Source of the DNA: Lunularia cruciata
Lineage: Eukaryota > Streptophyta > Marchantiopsida > Lunulariales > Lunulariaceae
DNA: 64,000 nt
NCBI GenBank assembly: GCA_948567375.1
Contig: OX419755.1
Location: forward strand, 45,017,001 to 45,081,000
Reading direction: 5' to 3'
Below are positions 11,101 through 22,859 of this stretch, in pieces. Position 1 is the stretch's first letter. Every line of letters starts with the position of its first letter. Under the pieces are notes generated by a model that was given only the letters and a program-made list of their open reading frames with translations, did no database searches and was not told the origin of the DNA. The position numbers and the translations under genes are program-made.

Positions 11101-11546
11101 TGGGCTCTCTGACCTCCTCCCGGCGCTCTGCAGCCTGTTATCTATGGACGAGGGCCTGCCCCTGCAGGTATGACCATGGTCCCCATGGTTCTGCCAGACG
11201 GCCGGATTGGATATGTATTGTAAGTTTAAACTACTAACCTTATCTTTTACTTCTGGGATATTTACAAACAAATACTGTTATCTACTGGAAAATATGAAGA
11301 GAAATGCTGTAAAGTTTACATTGCTATATCTTGCCTGGTCGAGAAGACGAAATTCAATGAAGAATTTTGTTTTGCAGGCAACAACCTGGTATCCAACAGG
11401 GTGGTTCAGCATCGTACAGGGGAGGTGGTAGAGCTGGTCATGGCTTGCTTCCTTTTAGACCGGGAGGAGGTGGCAGTGGCGGTGGGAGTGGTAGCGGTGG
11501 CGGCGGTTCTAGCGGAAGTGGTGGCCGTCGCTATCGTCCGTACTGA
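8191..11546 (+). CDS. LIF2-like: LIF2-like hnRNP R/Q protein, three RRMs, 8 exons
   Basis: The coding exons, joined by GT-AG introns that keep the frame, are 8191-8673, 8922-9038, 9328-9468, 9759-9935, 10250-10457, 10763-10947, 11134-11219 and 11378-11546. They give 1566 nt, or 521 residues. Residues 1-110 are acidic (Asp/Glu runs). RRM1 is about 133-207, RRM2 213-300 and RRM3 309-385, with RNP1 cores KGYAFVTF, RGFAFVEY and RDFGFVHF. The C-terminus is Gly/Ser-rich and ends GGRRYRPY. The PVIYGRGPAPAGM...LPDGRIGYVLQQPG segment and the RRYRPY tail match Arabidopsis LIF2 (At4g00830, 495 aa), a nuclear RNA-binding partner of the Polycomb protein LHP1. Exon 5 ends in phase 1 (GATG|GTCAGT), which restores ELDG-RVLETSLAKP. 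ATG 8191 is chosen because the frame upstream has no other ATG. The Polycomb link is inferred from the Arabidopsis orthologue. Confidence 0.93.
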
Positions 11547-12300
11547 GTTGTTTAGCGTATTACACGCCTGGGCAAGTACTGTTCAGAGTGGTAAAGGATA
11601 ATATGGGACGTAGGATTTGGAACGCGAACAGTTCAATCTGTGTTTTGGAGATCTGAGGTGTAAATCTTGACCGTGGTGTATCACTTGAGGCTGTTTCCGA
11701 TTAGTGACTCGATAGTTTTGAGGAGCTGCGGTATAGGATGTTAGGCCGAGATGCTGCCTGCGAATGGCATGCACAAGACAAGTTTAAATACCTTAGATAG
11801 CCTGATCGTGCCATTGTCCCTTCATGACTAGGAACAAGTAGTGGCGAACTGTATCGAAGCAGTAGCACTCCAGAAAACCAAGAATACCTCGTGGCGTCGT
11901 AGCGGGCGTTACTTCATGGTCTGCTGGTGCAGAAGCAGTTTTCTGCTCGATGATTGTAAAGTAAAAGACGTTTGATGAATACAATTTCACGTGGCAGCAA
12001 ATGATATGGAGGACAAGTAAAATGTAGCTGAAGAAAGTGTCATCTTGTGAAACCCTTCTGATTTGTTACCTCTTGAGGTTTACGATGGAGAGCGGCTGAG
12101 ACAAGATAACTCTTAACTACAAGACTACAAGTTTGGAGGTATCAGTTTGGAACTATCTGCTATGAATTTGCACTTGCAGACTCCGGTAACTCCGAATACC
12201 AATTGTTCCTTTCTGAGAAAGGGCGACTGAAGGTTCCATCCGTCCCTGTCTTTTCATTCATGATCATGGTGCCAGTATTCTTTTCTCTTTCTTTTATGCA
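11547..12300 (+). other. 3' flank / probable 3' UTR of the LIF2-like gene
   Basis: There is no coding potential beyond short antisense ORFs. No canonical AATAAA was found close to the stop, so the poly(A) site is not fixed. The sequence stays GC-balanced like the gene, in contrast to the AT-rich transposon DNA further right. Confidence 0.35.
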
Positions 12301-13477
12301 ACCAGGCTTGCTCAAGGACTTACATTGAGAAGCTCAAACACCAGACGTCGCTGCAAGCAATCCAAGTCAAAAGCAGTGGAGATATCTAGGTGGGCCCTCG
12401 TCCTTTTAAAGGAAGGTTTCTCTGGTAAATACTGACAGCCAAAGATGGTCAGGAGAATATCATTGTGAGACTCCAGCCGGAGGGGGGAATGCACTCACCA
12501 GCTTTCTCTCTATTGCAGTCCGCCCCTCCCATACAAGGTTCCGTCACGCTGTCAAAGAACCTTTCTACCCTTAGTGGGACAGCCGCATCGCCTGCTTGTT
12601 GTTCAGACCGAGTAACCGTGGCTCTTCTTAATTGGACAACCATCAATTTGGCCAAGTACTCTCTTAGATAAAACTTTGAAGTCACAACGTCCTTCATGCC
12701 GGGGTTACTTTTGCTAGTGTGTTGTATTATCGATCGTTGTGTATTAGGAGCTTGGTTGGAGCGAGCTGAATGAACCTTTACAAGCAACTGGGTCCTCCAA
12801 CTCTTGAGCGGCTCAAGCTTTTCAAGCTATTGACCCGGTATAACGCGGCTTTGCCTAGTACGATTTGAGGAATCCTACCTTCTTCCACTTCCCAGGAGAC
12901 TTCAGGTTAGACTTCCTAGAATTTGCGCAATCCGATTACTCCTGGAAGCAGTTATCCATGTCTACTGTCCAGGAATCTCTCCACCATTCGGAGGAGGATC
13001 AACATTTTCCAGCTAATAAAATCCGTTACTTTCTCCGCCACTTTGTTTTGCCTTTTTGAAACGTGCTCGAGGCCTGTCCTCCCGGCCTGTCCTCCCTATT
13101 ACTTACCACTAAGACTGCAATCATAATGGTGGGACACTTTTCTCAATGGTTGCTCTATAATTCCTATTTCGTACCACTTGTGTGAACCTCTTCAATATTC
13201 CAGACGACTGATCAGTCCATTCTTCCCGAACTAATTGCTCGCAATACTTCACTTCCAGCCCATCACACGGAACCAAAAAGGTAGATCCTGTATCCATGTT
13301 CCTGTACTCTACTTTGATCTAGTCGCTTATCGACAGTCATAGACACTCTAATTCCATTAACTGCAAAACTGCAACGCGTGAGTATCGCAAACTACCGCAA
13401 TAGGTGATTCTTCGCGCTCTCCGCAAGGCCCAGGTAGAATGCCGGATATGGAAAGAACTTGTCTCTTTCGATAGAAA
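12301..13477. other. Intergenic, no gene recognised
   Basis: Small ORFs on both strands (for example 12,465-12,671 plus and 12,449-12,787 minus) show no domain. They overlap one another, as expected of chance frames. GC content is moderate. Nothing further was recognised. Confidence 0.45.
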
Positions 13478-13594
13478 AGCGACCACATGGAACATGGGAA
13501 GACCCCATCGAGCCGAACAAGGGAGAGACAAAAATAACAGGGCGACCGCTTCAAGCCCGTACAAGGGTGAGACAAAGAGGTAAAATGGGGCTAG
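13478..13594 (-). mobile_element. Short dispersed repeat, copy A (head-to-tail partial dimer)
   Basis: On the minus strand this reads AGCCCCATTTTACC, then CCTTGTACGG, then GCGGTCGCCC with an internal deletion. A second unit follows, CTCTCCCTTGTTCGGC, GATGGGGTCTTCCCAT and GTGGTCGC. It is thus a partial tandem dimer of a repeat found six more times in the window. No protein is encoded. See the finding on the SINE-like family. Confidence 0.7.
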
Positions 13595-14089
13595 ATCCAA
13601 AATAGCTTATCTCTTTTAACTGATATTATACGACGGTACGAACAGAAAGAGAAGATGGCCATAAGTAAGACACGTGCTCACTCACATGGGCTCATTTGTC
13701 ATGATTGTCATCCTTGAGTCATCTCACCCACATTGATCAACACATGCGCATACATGTCAAATGTTACCATGTTGCACCCCTGCCGGGTGAAGTGCCCCAT
13801 ATCCGCGTATAATTGCTCAACTAAAGAAAATGTACTTATCTAGCTCGGACTGGGTAACACAACTACGGCTACTTGCACGTGCATTTCACTTTGTAAAGCT
13901 GAAAGCGGAATTATCTCACTGTAGGCTTTAGGGAACCATATGCCCTCTCAGAAACGTATGCGCATTCCAAAAGTCTGTGTGATGTGACTAAAAGCAGCAT
14001 ACATCAACGGGAAAAGATGGGTATCTCCAAAGTTCATTTCTCGATGGGAGCCGATCAGGAGGAGAAGAAAGGAACGTGAAGTAGAATTT
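13595..14089. other. Intergenic, no feature recognised
   Basis: Between copy A of the short repeat and the 5' leader of non-LTR copy 2 there is no ORF or repeat I can name. Confidence 0.4.
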
Positions 14090-14334
14090 AGTTTATGGGT
14101 TATAATTAGATAGAGTACAATTTTCGATTTTCAATTTTGGTTTCATTTTTGTATCTAAATTGATGGGCATGTAGACTTCCAGAAGAATATATGAGTGTAT
14201 TCCAATTTTTGTAGTGTCTTTTTTTGTGATTATTGAAGTATGAGAATAACAAATTCGGACTTTTTTCTATAATCCCTTAGTTTGATACTTTGATTCTGTT
14301 GGAATTTATTTAGAAAATATAGAACTGTGAAATA
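14090..14334 (+). other. 5' leader of non-LTR copy 2
   Basis: AT-rich, non-coding. It matches the leader of copy 1, sharing TTTTCAATTT(T/C)GGTTTCATT and GTGAT.ATTGA..TATGAGAATAA. The copia element begins directly after it. The left limit is approximate. Confidence 0.45.
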
Positions 14335-14560
14335 TGTTGATGAAGTATCACAAGCTATTACTCCTTGTGCCTATTGAACACAAGAGAGTTAATCGTTAGT
14401 CACACTTTATTCTTCACTCACCAGATTAGAGTCATGGTGAAGAGTGACTCTGACCTACTTATGTATCTTCTTCTCTACCTATATACATGCAAGCAGGACT
14501 TGTGTCCCACATACCATTCTTTGATGAACTTTGGTGTCTCCACTCTCATTTTTCACTTCT
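14335..14560 (+). repeat. Copia 5' LTR
   Basis: It starts TGTTGATGAAGTATCACAAG, as does the 3' LTR, and aligns with it through CATTTTTCACTTCT. The exact 3' end is uncertain by about 5 bases, because a terminal CA occurs at 14,555 while similarity continues to about 14,565. Confidence 0.85.
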
Positions 14561-14565
14561 TAATA

Positions 14566-14577
14566 TGCTATCATAGC
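14566..14577 (+). promoter_or_regulatory. Copia primer-binding site (tRNA-Met-like)
   Basis: TGCTATCATAGC agrees at 10 of 12 positions with the usual plant copia PBS TGGTATCAGAGC, complementary to initiator tRNA-Met. It lies directly behind the 5' LTR, as expected. Confidence 0.7.
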
Positions 14578-14739
14578 AGACTCGAGATAGTGAGAGCCTT
14601 TGAGTTCAATTTGGCAGAAGGTCTCAATTATCAAGTAATCTAAACTCTTGTTTTTGGTTTTATACTATGTGTACTAAACTCTATACTTATGGTGGCATCA
14701 CAGATGAGGCCTTGACAAAGAAAATTTATTTTGTATTGG

Positions 14740-15600
14740 AAATATAGAACGTCTGCCTTCTTGAAAGGTCAAGACTTGTTTGATCTTGTCAGAGGGGTTG
14801 AAACTTGTCATGTAGATGCTCCTTCAATTCCTAATATCCTTGAAAGGCCAAGACTTGTTTGATCTTGTCAAAGGGGTTGAAACTTGTCATGTAGATGCTC
14901 CTTCAATTCCTAATATCCATGATTGGAACAAACGTGCCAATCAAGCTGTGCACTATCTTTCTTTGTGTGTTTCACAATCAGTTTTTGTACATACAATGTG
15001 TTGATATTCTGAAAGAGGTTTGGGATGCATTAGAAAATATTTTTCAGTTGTTGACAAAGGCAAGAAAGCTTCAAAAGAAGCAGAAATTTTATGGAGGCTA
15101 ATAAGGTTAATAAAGACAACTTAACCATAACTGATTATGTTCATCACATTCATGGTCTGGTTAAGCAGCTGAATAGCATTGGACTTAAGGTTGAGGATGA
15201 CAATTTGATACTTCATACTATTCAAGGTCTACCAAAGGAGTATAAACCTTTTGAGGCATCTATAGCCATGAGAGATACTTATCCTCTATTTCGCAAGCTA
15301 GTCCCAATGTTAGTCTCTGAAGAGATGCAGATGCAAGGTGGTGGGCAATGGTCTTGTTGCTCAAGATCAGGTTCTGTTTTCTAGGAGAGGTTGTGCAAGA
15401 GGCAAGGATGTGGAAGTTCACTTTGTGGAGGTGTTATTGGTAGAGGTCAATCCTCACAAAAACAATATGCAACACAAGGCAAGTCCACAATGGAAAGATT
15501 CTACAAGTAATGTAAATCAAAGTCTCATTATGAGAAGACTTGTTTTAAGAAGCAAGTTGATATTCATACAAGTAAACTTCCTCAAAAAAACTACATGAAG
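14740..15600 (+). pseudogene. Copia gag (UBN2-type) remnant
   Basis: Frames 14,816-15,004, 14,895-15,101, 15,091-15,384 and 15,338-15,598 give, in different phases, pieces of a gag protein: DILKEVWDALENIF, NLTITDYVHHIHGLVKQL, LILHTIQGLPKEYKPFE. The LxxGLPxEYxxF pattern is typical of plant copia gag. A 79-bp tandem duplication (14,761-14,839 and 14,840-14,918) breaks the frame near the start. No intact CCHC knuckle was seen after it. Confidence 0.8.
14761..14918 (+). repeat. 79-bp tandem duplication inside copia gag
   Basis: TTGAAAGG(T/C)CAAGACTTG begins at 14,761 and again at 14,840, and the two units are nearly identical. Because 79 is not a multiple of three, the duplication shifts the gag frame. 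Confidence 0.9.
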
Positions 15601-16059
15601 AAGGATTACTACTTTGGAGATCATCTATTAATGATGACTTATATTGCTTCATCAATGACTAAGAGTGAAGAAGAGTGGGTCATCAACTCAAGGTGCTCCA
15701 ACAACATAAGCTAGTATTTTTATTTGTAAAGAACCATTATCTAAATTATTGTTTGTGTATACAATAATTATAATGAACTTATTATTACTTGCATAGGCAC
15801 TATCCCTTTCTCATCTCCATAAGGGAATTTAGTGGTTTAGGAGAAGTCCATCATGTATCTATAATCACCAAGAACTTAGTTTCTGTTGGCCAGATTATTG
15901 AGAAGGGTTTTTAGGTTTGATTTAACCAAGATGGTGTGGTTTTAAAAAAAAATGCAAAATCTGCTATCCCCATAGGATACAAACTTAGATCTAAAATTGG
16001 GAGGATATTTAATTAAGACATCAAGATCCCCACAATTACAAATCAGAATGCTATGTTTA

Positions 16060-18620
16060 TTCATGGCTCAACTGATTTTTTAGATCTTGAAATGTGGCAT
16101 AAAAGAATCAGTCACATGAGCCTACCAATATTAAAGGAGCTACTTACCTCAAATATGGTTACATGACTTAATATTTTTTGATTGTTTGCCTATAGGGGTT
16201 TGTGAGGCTTGTAAATTTGGTAAGCAATGTCATGCGTATATACATCACTACACAACATACATCATTTTCAACATCATACACTATAGAAGCACAACTCACA
16301 CATAAGTCATACATAGACTCTAAAGTGCCACAATAATCAAATTGTTTACAACTCTCAAATCAACTCAACTAAGATCAGTACTTGATCTATCACTCTATAA
16401 ACTTCCAAAAATTGGGCACTAAATTATATAGTCAAGCCACACTCACTCTAGCTAAGAGAATCCAAGTGATGCTTGCCAGCCTCTATCCACCATAGCCAAG
16501 AACTTGAAGGCTCAACATTACAGAAGTGAGCTCTCTGGAGCTGCACTTTGAAAGTATACCCCTAGACTCAAGCTAGGTCTGAAACCCTAATGGTCCCGCT
16601 GATGGCACACTTGGTGGTGAAAAAGGTGCAAACTGATGGTGGGCCCCACCATGAAGTCAGTACCCCAAACACAAATCTAACCGTCGGAAAGTAGTCTATG
16701 GAAAATTGCTGAAATACCTCTAACTACTATCATTGCAACTCCAATGTCCGAGCAATCTAGATGCGACACTACAAATGGAGTGACAACAAGCTAGACACCC
16801 TTTTAAGCATTATAGTACAAGGGCTTCTAGTGTTTTAGAATTGATCCACACCAAAAAATAGATTTCTTCAAAAAAGAGTCTAATAGGCTCTAAATATTTT
16901 TTCTCATTCATTGATGACGTTTCAACATATACTTGGGTCTACTTTTTGGAAGCAAAATCAGATGTCTTTCAGTTTTCCAAATTTTGAAGTAGCTTGTGGA
17001 GAAGCAATATGGTTATAATATCCTATGTCTTCATTCTGATGGAGGACAAGAGTTTATTTCAAATCAGTTTGATGCTTTTCTACATGAGCAAGGTATCAAG
17101 CATAAAGTTACTTACAACAGTTGCTGAGCGGAAGAACCAACATATTGCTAAAGTTGCAAGGGCTATGCTTAATGAGAAAGCAATACCCAAGTGTTATTGG
17201 CAAAAGTAATTATTGTGCAATCTACTTGATGAATCAATATCCTACTATAGGGATGCACAAAATGACACCTTTTCAAGCTCTTACAAGTAAGAAATATGAT
17301 TTATCAAATCTGAGGATGTTTGGTTGTCTTTTCTTTGTTCATTTCCTGATGACAAGAGGCAAAACCTAGATCCTAAAGCCCAAAAAAATGTCTTTCCTGG
17401 ATATGACTCAAATTCCAAAGGATATACGTGTTATAATCTTGATTTCAATAATTTTTATTATCATTAGAGATGTTGTATTTGAGGAGTTAAAATCTTGGTA
17501 TCAAGCTCCTACAAGTTTCACATCTGATTCACCAATTACAAAATCCTCTACCTCTTTGATTGATTCAAGTAATATTTTTGTTCCACATGCTAGTACTTCT
17601 AGTACTTCAAGTGCTACTTGTGTCTCTAGTGAGCACTCTCAATCTCAACCATTTGTAAATCCCTGGTCAGGGTAGGCTGTTGAGAAGCCTCTAGTCCAAG
17701 GTTCTAAACATTTTTCTAGCAAAGGAGTAGAAATATTACTTTATCTAGTAATGTTTATACTCCTTTGCTAGAAAAAATGGTCTATCAACCATGAAGTTCA
17801 GAAATTCCAAATAATTTAGATGAGGCTAGAAGTAGCACATCTTTGCCTGAATAGAAAGGGACAAGTAACAAGGGTCAAATATATAGTGAGATGTTTTCAA
17901 GTTGATGCTTTGGTAGAACAACATCATGCATATAAGGTAGAAGTTAGACAAGAAATAGAACTAAATTCTCTTGAGGAAGCAATGCATCATGCAGATTGGT
18001 TGCAAGCCATGGAGCTTGAAGTTGCAGCCCTATATCACAAACAACATGGGGTTTGGTTGATTTACCTCTTGGTAAGAAGGCAATTTGTGTATGTGGATTT
18101 TTAAAGTCAAGAGGAATTCTAATAGTTCAATGAGGAGGTACAAGGCAAGGCTTGTGGCAAAGGGTTGCTCACAACAATATGGAATTCATTTTGATGAGAC
18201 CTTTAGCATTGTTGCCAAGATGTCATCAATTTGTGCTTGTGCATCATTGGCCACTTTCAATTTGTAGAAGCTCTATCAGATGGACTTCAAAACACTTTCC
18301 GCAATGGAGATTTAGAGGAGGAAGTCTACATGATACAACCACATGGATCCAAGATCCAAGATATCAAAACAAAGTTTGTCTATTGCAAAAGTCTCTTTAT
18401 GGACATAAGCAAGCTCCAAAAGCTTGGAATGCCAAGATAAATTCTTATCTTTTATCCATTGGATTCCAAGTTTGTAGTTCAGGTTCTTAATTGTACATAC
18501 TATAAGCTGGTGGAAATATGGTATTTTTGGTCATCTATGTTGATGACCTGATCATCATTGGTAGTGTTTAAGATCTCATTCTGCAAGTACAAGATTTTTG
18601 ATGGGAAAGTTTGACATGAA
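16060..18620 (+). pseudogene. Copia pol remnant: integrase and reverse transcriptase
   Basis: A GAG-pre-integrase zinc region (LEMWHKRISHMSLP, then CEACKFGKQCHA) is at about 16,085-16,240. After a foreign insert the integrase core resumes with LELIHT and [18 protein letters not shown] (16,830-16,960), then AERKNQHIAKVARAML. The RT segment runs from about 17,960: [43 protein letters not shown], and the catalytic box VIYVDDLIIIG with YVDD at 18,536-18,547. Motifs fall in different frames with several stops. Substitutions are mostly C-to-T or G-to-A. Confidence 0.88.
16240..16815. mobile_element. Unidentified ~575-bp insert in copia integrase
   Basis: Integrase coding stops after the CKFGKQCHA zinc region and resumes at ASSVLELIHT. 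The intervening DNA matches no copia protein in any frame and differs in composition (more C, some CpG). It includes a small palindrome with arms ATGGTGGG and CCCACCAT at about 16,633-16,649. No LTR ends, terminal inverted repeats or convincing target duplication were found, so the class is unknown. Confidence 0.55.
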
Positions 18621-19059
18621 GGGACTTTGAAATAATATTTCTTATAAATATTTCTTAGGTATTGAATTTATTCAAGATGGAAATAACCTTCAATCACTAC
18701 AACATCCATATTCTCTCAACATGTTTGAAAATTTTGGTTCGATGGTTTGTAAGCCTATTTCTACTCCTCTCCCAAATTTTGTTACATTAAATGCCAAAGA
18801 TGGTGAGTTGTTAATAGGCTGATCCAAATATGTCTAGACAGATTGTTACAAGTCTGATTTATTTGACTAGTACTAGACCAGATCTAAGCTACATTGTTTG
18901 TCTAGTGAGTCAATATGTGTAAGCACCAAGGAAGCCACATCTTGATACAATTCAAAGGATTTTATGTTATGTGAAGTTTACCATTCAATTCGGTCATACC
19001 CATTATACAATATTTTAATGCCAAGGATTGGGATGGAGGTGCTCAAGATTAAAGATCAA

Positions 19060-19480
19060 CATTAGGTTGTTTTTTCAACCTTGGAAGTTCTACAATTAGT
19101 TGGTCATCAAAGAAGCAATCTATTGTTGCTTTATCACCAATAGAAGTGGAATATAGGGGTGCCACTAAGGCTATGTGTAAGTCTATTTGGCCTCACACCT
19201 TATTCGACGATATGGGATATATATATTTTAAAATTGTATACACAAATAACATCATCATCATGTTATACACAAATAACTTGCTAGCAATCTTATATTTCAT
19301 GCAAGGACCAAACACATAGAGATCCATTATCATTTCATTAGAGAAAAGGTATTGGCTGGAGAAATAGATTGACAATATATTCCTATAGATGAGCAAGTTG
19401 TTGATATTTTCACCAAAGCTTTACCTAGAGATAAATTAGAATATTTCAGATCTGATTTAGGAGTCAAAGATATTGATGTT
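19060..19480 (+). pseudogene. Copia RNase H remnant
   Basis: Translated fragments include ISWSSKKQSIVALSPIEVEY and, near the end, HFIREKVLAGEID and DIFTKALPRDKLEYF. These are hallmark C-terminal copia RNase H sequences. Stops interrupt them. The 3' LTR starts 15 bases after the last recognisable coding. Confidence 0.85.
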
Positions 19481-19494
19481 AGCTTGAGTTAGAG

Positions 19495-19742
19495 TGTTGA
19501 TGAAGTATCACAAGCTAATACTCTTGGTGCCTAGTGAATACAAGAGAGTCAATTCTTAGTCACACTTTATTCTTTACTCAACCTTTCTTGTTGGTCACCA
19601 CTTTAGAGTTATGGTGAAGATTGACTCTGCCCTACTTGTACCTTCTTTTCTTCTATATGTATATATATATATGAGAATGACTTGTGTCCCGCAAACCATT
19701 CTTTGGTGAATATTAGTGTCTCAAATCTCATTTTCCACTTCT
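19495..19742 (+). repeat. Copia 3' LTR
   Basis: It begins TGTTGATGAAGTATCACAAG and aligns with the 5' LTR. Relative to that copy it carries an extra stretch around 19,582-19,605 and a TATATATA run near 19,660-19,672. The polypurine tract in front of it is degraded (TTGAGTTAGAG). The end is uncertain by about 5 bases. Confidence 0.85.
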
Positions 19743-21163
19743 GAATAAAAGAGAAGTTATGAGTGGTAACAGTTTGTAAAATTTTGAAGGTAGAATATAT
19801 TTATGTGAATTTTCATATAAGGGCATGATTTGGAAGTAATTTCCAATAGGAGCATGATTTTGTGAAATAATAGCAGATCATGGCATATTTGCATGTTGCA
19901 TTTAACAATGATCTTAGATGCATCAAATCCATGTCATTCCACTCTCTTTATCCCTCCCTTCCTTACCATTCCTCCTTACCGTGCACTTGAAAAGATACAA
20001 CACCCAATTCAAACAAAAAGGGATCGCCAAAGTACTTGTCTACTTTCAAAGGCTTTGCTTCCTTGCCCAACATTCAGGACATACTTCCCAACTTGGGATT
20101 CATTGTTTTCAATTTGTTGTTTGTTTTCACATTAACAACATTCCCACAAGACCAACAAATTCAATGTGCAAATATTACAAAAAATCATTTACCTATTGGA
20201 AATTGCTTCCAAATCATGGGCTTATCTATAATATCTTTCAAAATCATGCCTTATATGAAAATTCCCTACATATTTATATGCAAAGAATGGATGGACATAA
20301 CATTTCATATTACTCTTGCTATTTTCATGCTAATTATGGATTCAATACTCTATGTAAGACCATCAAGAACTACTCAAGATACATTATATCTCGTATATCA
20401 TAAATCTTTACCATGCAAGGAGTAAATAACTATATATGGGAAAGATGCACAAGAACCATGATAAAACCATTTGGAATGCTTATGTGATAAAGGTGACGAC
20501 ATCTATATCATTGAAATTTGAGATTACATATGCTACCTTCATCCCTTCTTTGACCATTATACCATTATGGAGTCAGAGGAGTAGTTAGTATCCCAAGCTA
20601 CCTATATTTTAGTGTTGTTTGAAACTATTTTTCCATGTCCATGCTTATTCTAAAGGCTTTTTTGTGTACTTCATGATAAAGTTAGCAAAAATTTTGCTCA
20701 TTGCTCTATTGATATGCATGTGATCCCTCGGATGAGTTAGCATTATTCTTATCTTTTAATTTTTATGATTTTACTTTTACTATGATAAATGAGTTTGCAT
20801 TTGGTAGCAAGGGATGGTTGCTAGATTTTGAATTGGAACTTGAGCTACATTACAAGAGGAATCCATTTAGGTAATATGTTTTATGAGATAGTTTTAGGGT
20901 AGAAGATATAGTTACAATGGTGGAGGATTTTAGGTCAAGCAGGAGAGCATATTAGAGTTGCACAAACCTACCACTGTTTTTATAGCTAGTCTTATTAACA
21001 AGACTATTTCTTGTATATATCTTGTACATGTTATGTATGGAAAGGGAGTATTCTTAGAGGTCTTGGAAGATCAATGAGGAGCTATTATGTCTTGATACAT
21101 CAAGTTTTGTCTTTTGCATTCTACATAAAAGATACCTCTCTTCAAGAGGCTTGCCAAAGATGG
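19743..21163 (+). pseudogene. N-terminal region of non-LTR copy 2, with zinc-finger remnant
   Basis: Two parts can be read. About 20,140-20,250 gives MCKYYKKSFTYWKLLPNH. This looks like a C2H2 finger in which the second Cys has become Tyr (TGC to TAC), as expected for the N-terminal finger of nuclease-type non-LTR elements. From about 20,270 to 21,163 the DNA aligns with copy 1 (3040-2130), for example CCATGTCCATG and GGTCAAGC(A/G)GGAGAG. Frames are broken. The segment ends at the gypsy 5' LTR. Confidence 0.6.
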
Positions 21164-21659
21164 TGTAACAATATGGAGTTTACAGACAAGTTAGTTGAGA
21201 TGAATAAAGTAGCAAATATACCAAATTAGCCAATAATATTTTAGAAGTAGCTAGAACGCTTTTTGATACTTTCAAAGTATTGGGTAATGTGTATACCAAG
21301 AGGCAATTTAGAGGAGGAAGTTTCTTAGGAACCTTTTGGCTAGCTCAACTTGCATGCCAAGTAGGTGATTTCTAAAATGAAACTTCTTGGGAAGTTCCTT
21401 GGATAGCTTAGCTTGCACACCAAGTAGGTGGCTTCTAGAAGGAAGCTTCTTAGTAGCTTCCTTATTAACATAACTTGCACTCTAATAAGGTGGCTTTTAG
21501 AAAGATTCTTGAGTAGCTTCTCAAAAGCTTTATATATTCCTTATGATTACCAAAGTCCAAGCTCATGCAAGGAATTTGGATTTTCCCTCATTCAAGAGTC
21601 CTAATGTGATATTTCACTTTGATCTTCTATTATTTTATTTCTCTCCTTGATCTTTTACA
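21164..21659 (+). repeat. Gypsy 5' LTR
   Basis: Starts TGTAACAATATGGAGTTTAC and ends TCTTTTACA; the 3' LTR has the same termini. Internally it contains repeated GCTTCTTNNGAAGCTTC-like segments that can fold into hairpins and recur in both LTRs. Confidence 0.92.
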
Positions 21660-21660
21660 T

Positions 21661-21672
21661 TTGTATTAGAGT
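21661..21672 (+). promoter_or_regulatory. Gypsy primer-binding site (degenerate)
   Basis: TTGTATTAGAGT matches the tRNA-Met-complementary TGGTATCAGAGC at 9 of 12 positions, one base behind the 5' LTR. Two of the differences are C-to-T changes. Confidence 0.65.
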
Positions 21673-21959
21673 GGGAATGGGATGGATGGATGAAATTTAT
21701 AGACCACTAAATCTATTTCTCCCAAACCATTGGGATTTTTATGTCCATGTACTACCTAAATATCATTTTATATAGTTCATCATCTCATGCTTTGGTTAGA
21801 AGTTTTTGAATGAATCACCTTGTTTGATGAACCCTTGATACTTTTGATTGTAACTTACATAGAATGGTGGATGTGTTAACTTAGAAATTTGTAGGTAATT
21901 TGATAAAGGAGGAGCATGGTGGCAATGCCTAAAGTTAACATTGCTATGTAGTAATAAAT

Positions 21960-22760
21960 TGAGCACCTTATTGGATTTTTAGAAGAAAGAGAGCATCAAC
22001 GACAAGAGCATGTAGAGAGAGTACCATTTTGAGAAGGAGAGGAGCAAATTCAATTTTCAAAGCCCAAGGTATTTGAAGGCAAAAATCTCCCAAGCATAGT
22101 GGAGAATTTTGTGTTTGATTGTGAATGTTATTTTGAAGCTACAAATCTTAAAGATGAATAGAGATAGATTCTCTTTACTTCAAGAAAATAAGATGGAGTG
22201 AAAAAATTATAGGAGCAATTACAAGTGGAGCAAGCTAGATGGTAGTTTTTTATGCCAGTCTTCACATGGGAAGAATGCAAGTGTACAATAATTGAGAGAT
22301 TCTAAGCTATAAATGCTACATGAGCCATAGAAAAAAGATTTATAGAATTGAAGCTAATTGGTTATGTGAGAAGCTATATCACTCAATTCTAAAACACCAT
22401 AATTCAACTCCATATATAATAGAAGGTGAAGCTGTAGATTGATTTGTGAGGCGCTTGGAGGAAGCCATGCAATTGGCTAAGTGCTTTAATTCCTTGGTTG
22501 TGATAACTTTGTCTTGACCTTCAAAGAACCTGCCAACACACTACACTTGAGTGGAGGAGTCTTCATAGATAGAGATTAATACCGTCCAATGGAAACCACT
22601 TTGCACTACATAGAGAGAAAGGTTGCTACAAAATGATGGTTGCTTTTATTACTGCCAAATTGGACATTGCATTAATGAATGTCCACTCAAGAATGGACAA
22701 CTTCAAAAAATTGCCCAAATGGAGTTCATAGAGCGTGATGATCAAGGAAATAAATAATCC
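21960..22760 (+). pseudogene. Gypsy gag remnant with mutated zinc knuckle
   Basis: Translations give FEGKNLPSIVENFVFDCECYF (broken frame) and a knuckle CFYYCQIGHCINEC at 22,641-22,682. Aligned to the CX2CX4HX4C form, the second Cys is Tyr (TGC to TAC), so zinc binding would be lost. The segment is followed by the spacer to protease. Confidence 0.75.
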
Positions 22761-22859
22761 CAATAAGAGAGTTTGAGCCACCTACTTGGAACTTGATTAG
22801 TCCCAATGGGATTGAGAGCTTGACCTATGCAAGTTTCTTTCACTTGCAAAATATGATAT

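Larger units (their letters stand above)
14335..19742 (+). mobile_element. Ty1/copia LTR retrotransposon, degenerate
   Basis: LTRs of about 225-250 bp bound a gag-protease-integrase-RT-RNase H order typical of copia. A primer-binding-like site lies just inside the 5' LTR. Candidate target duplications are AAATA (14,330-14,334) and GAATA (19,743-19,747), one mismatch. Many stops and frameshifts, an internal tandem duplication in gag and a ~575-bp foreign insert in integrase show that it is dead. It sits in the 5' part of non-LTR copy 2. Confidence 0.88.
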
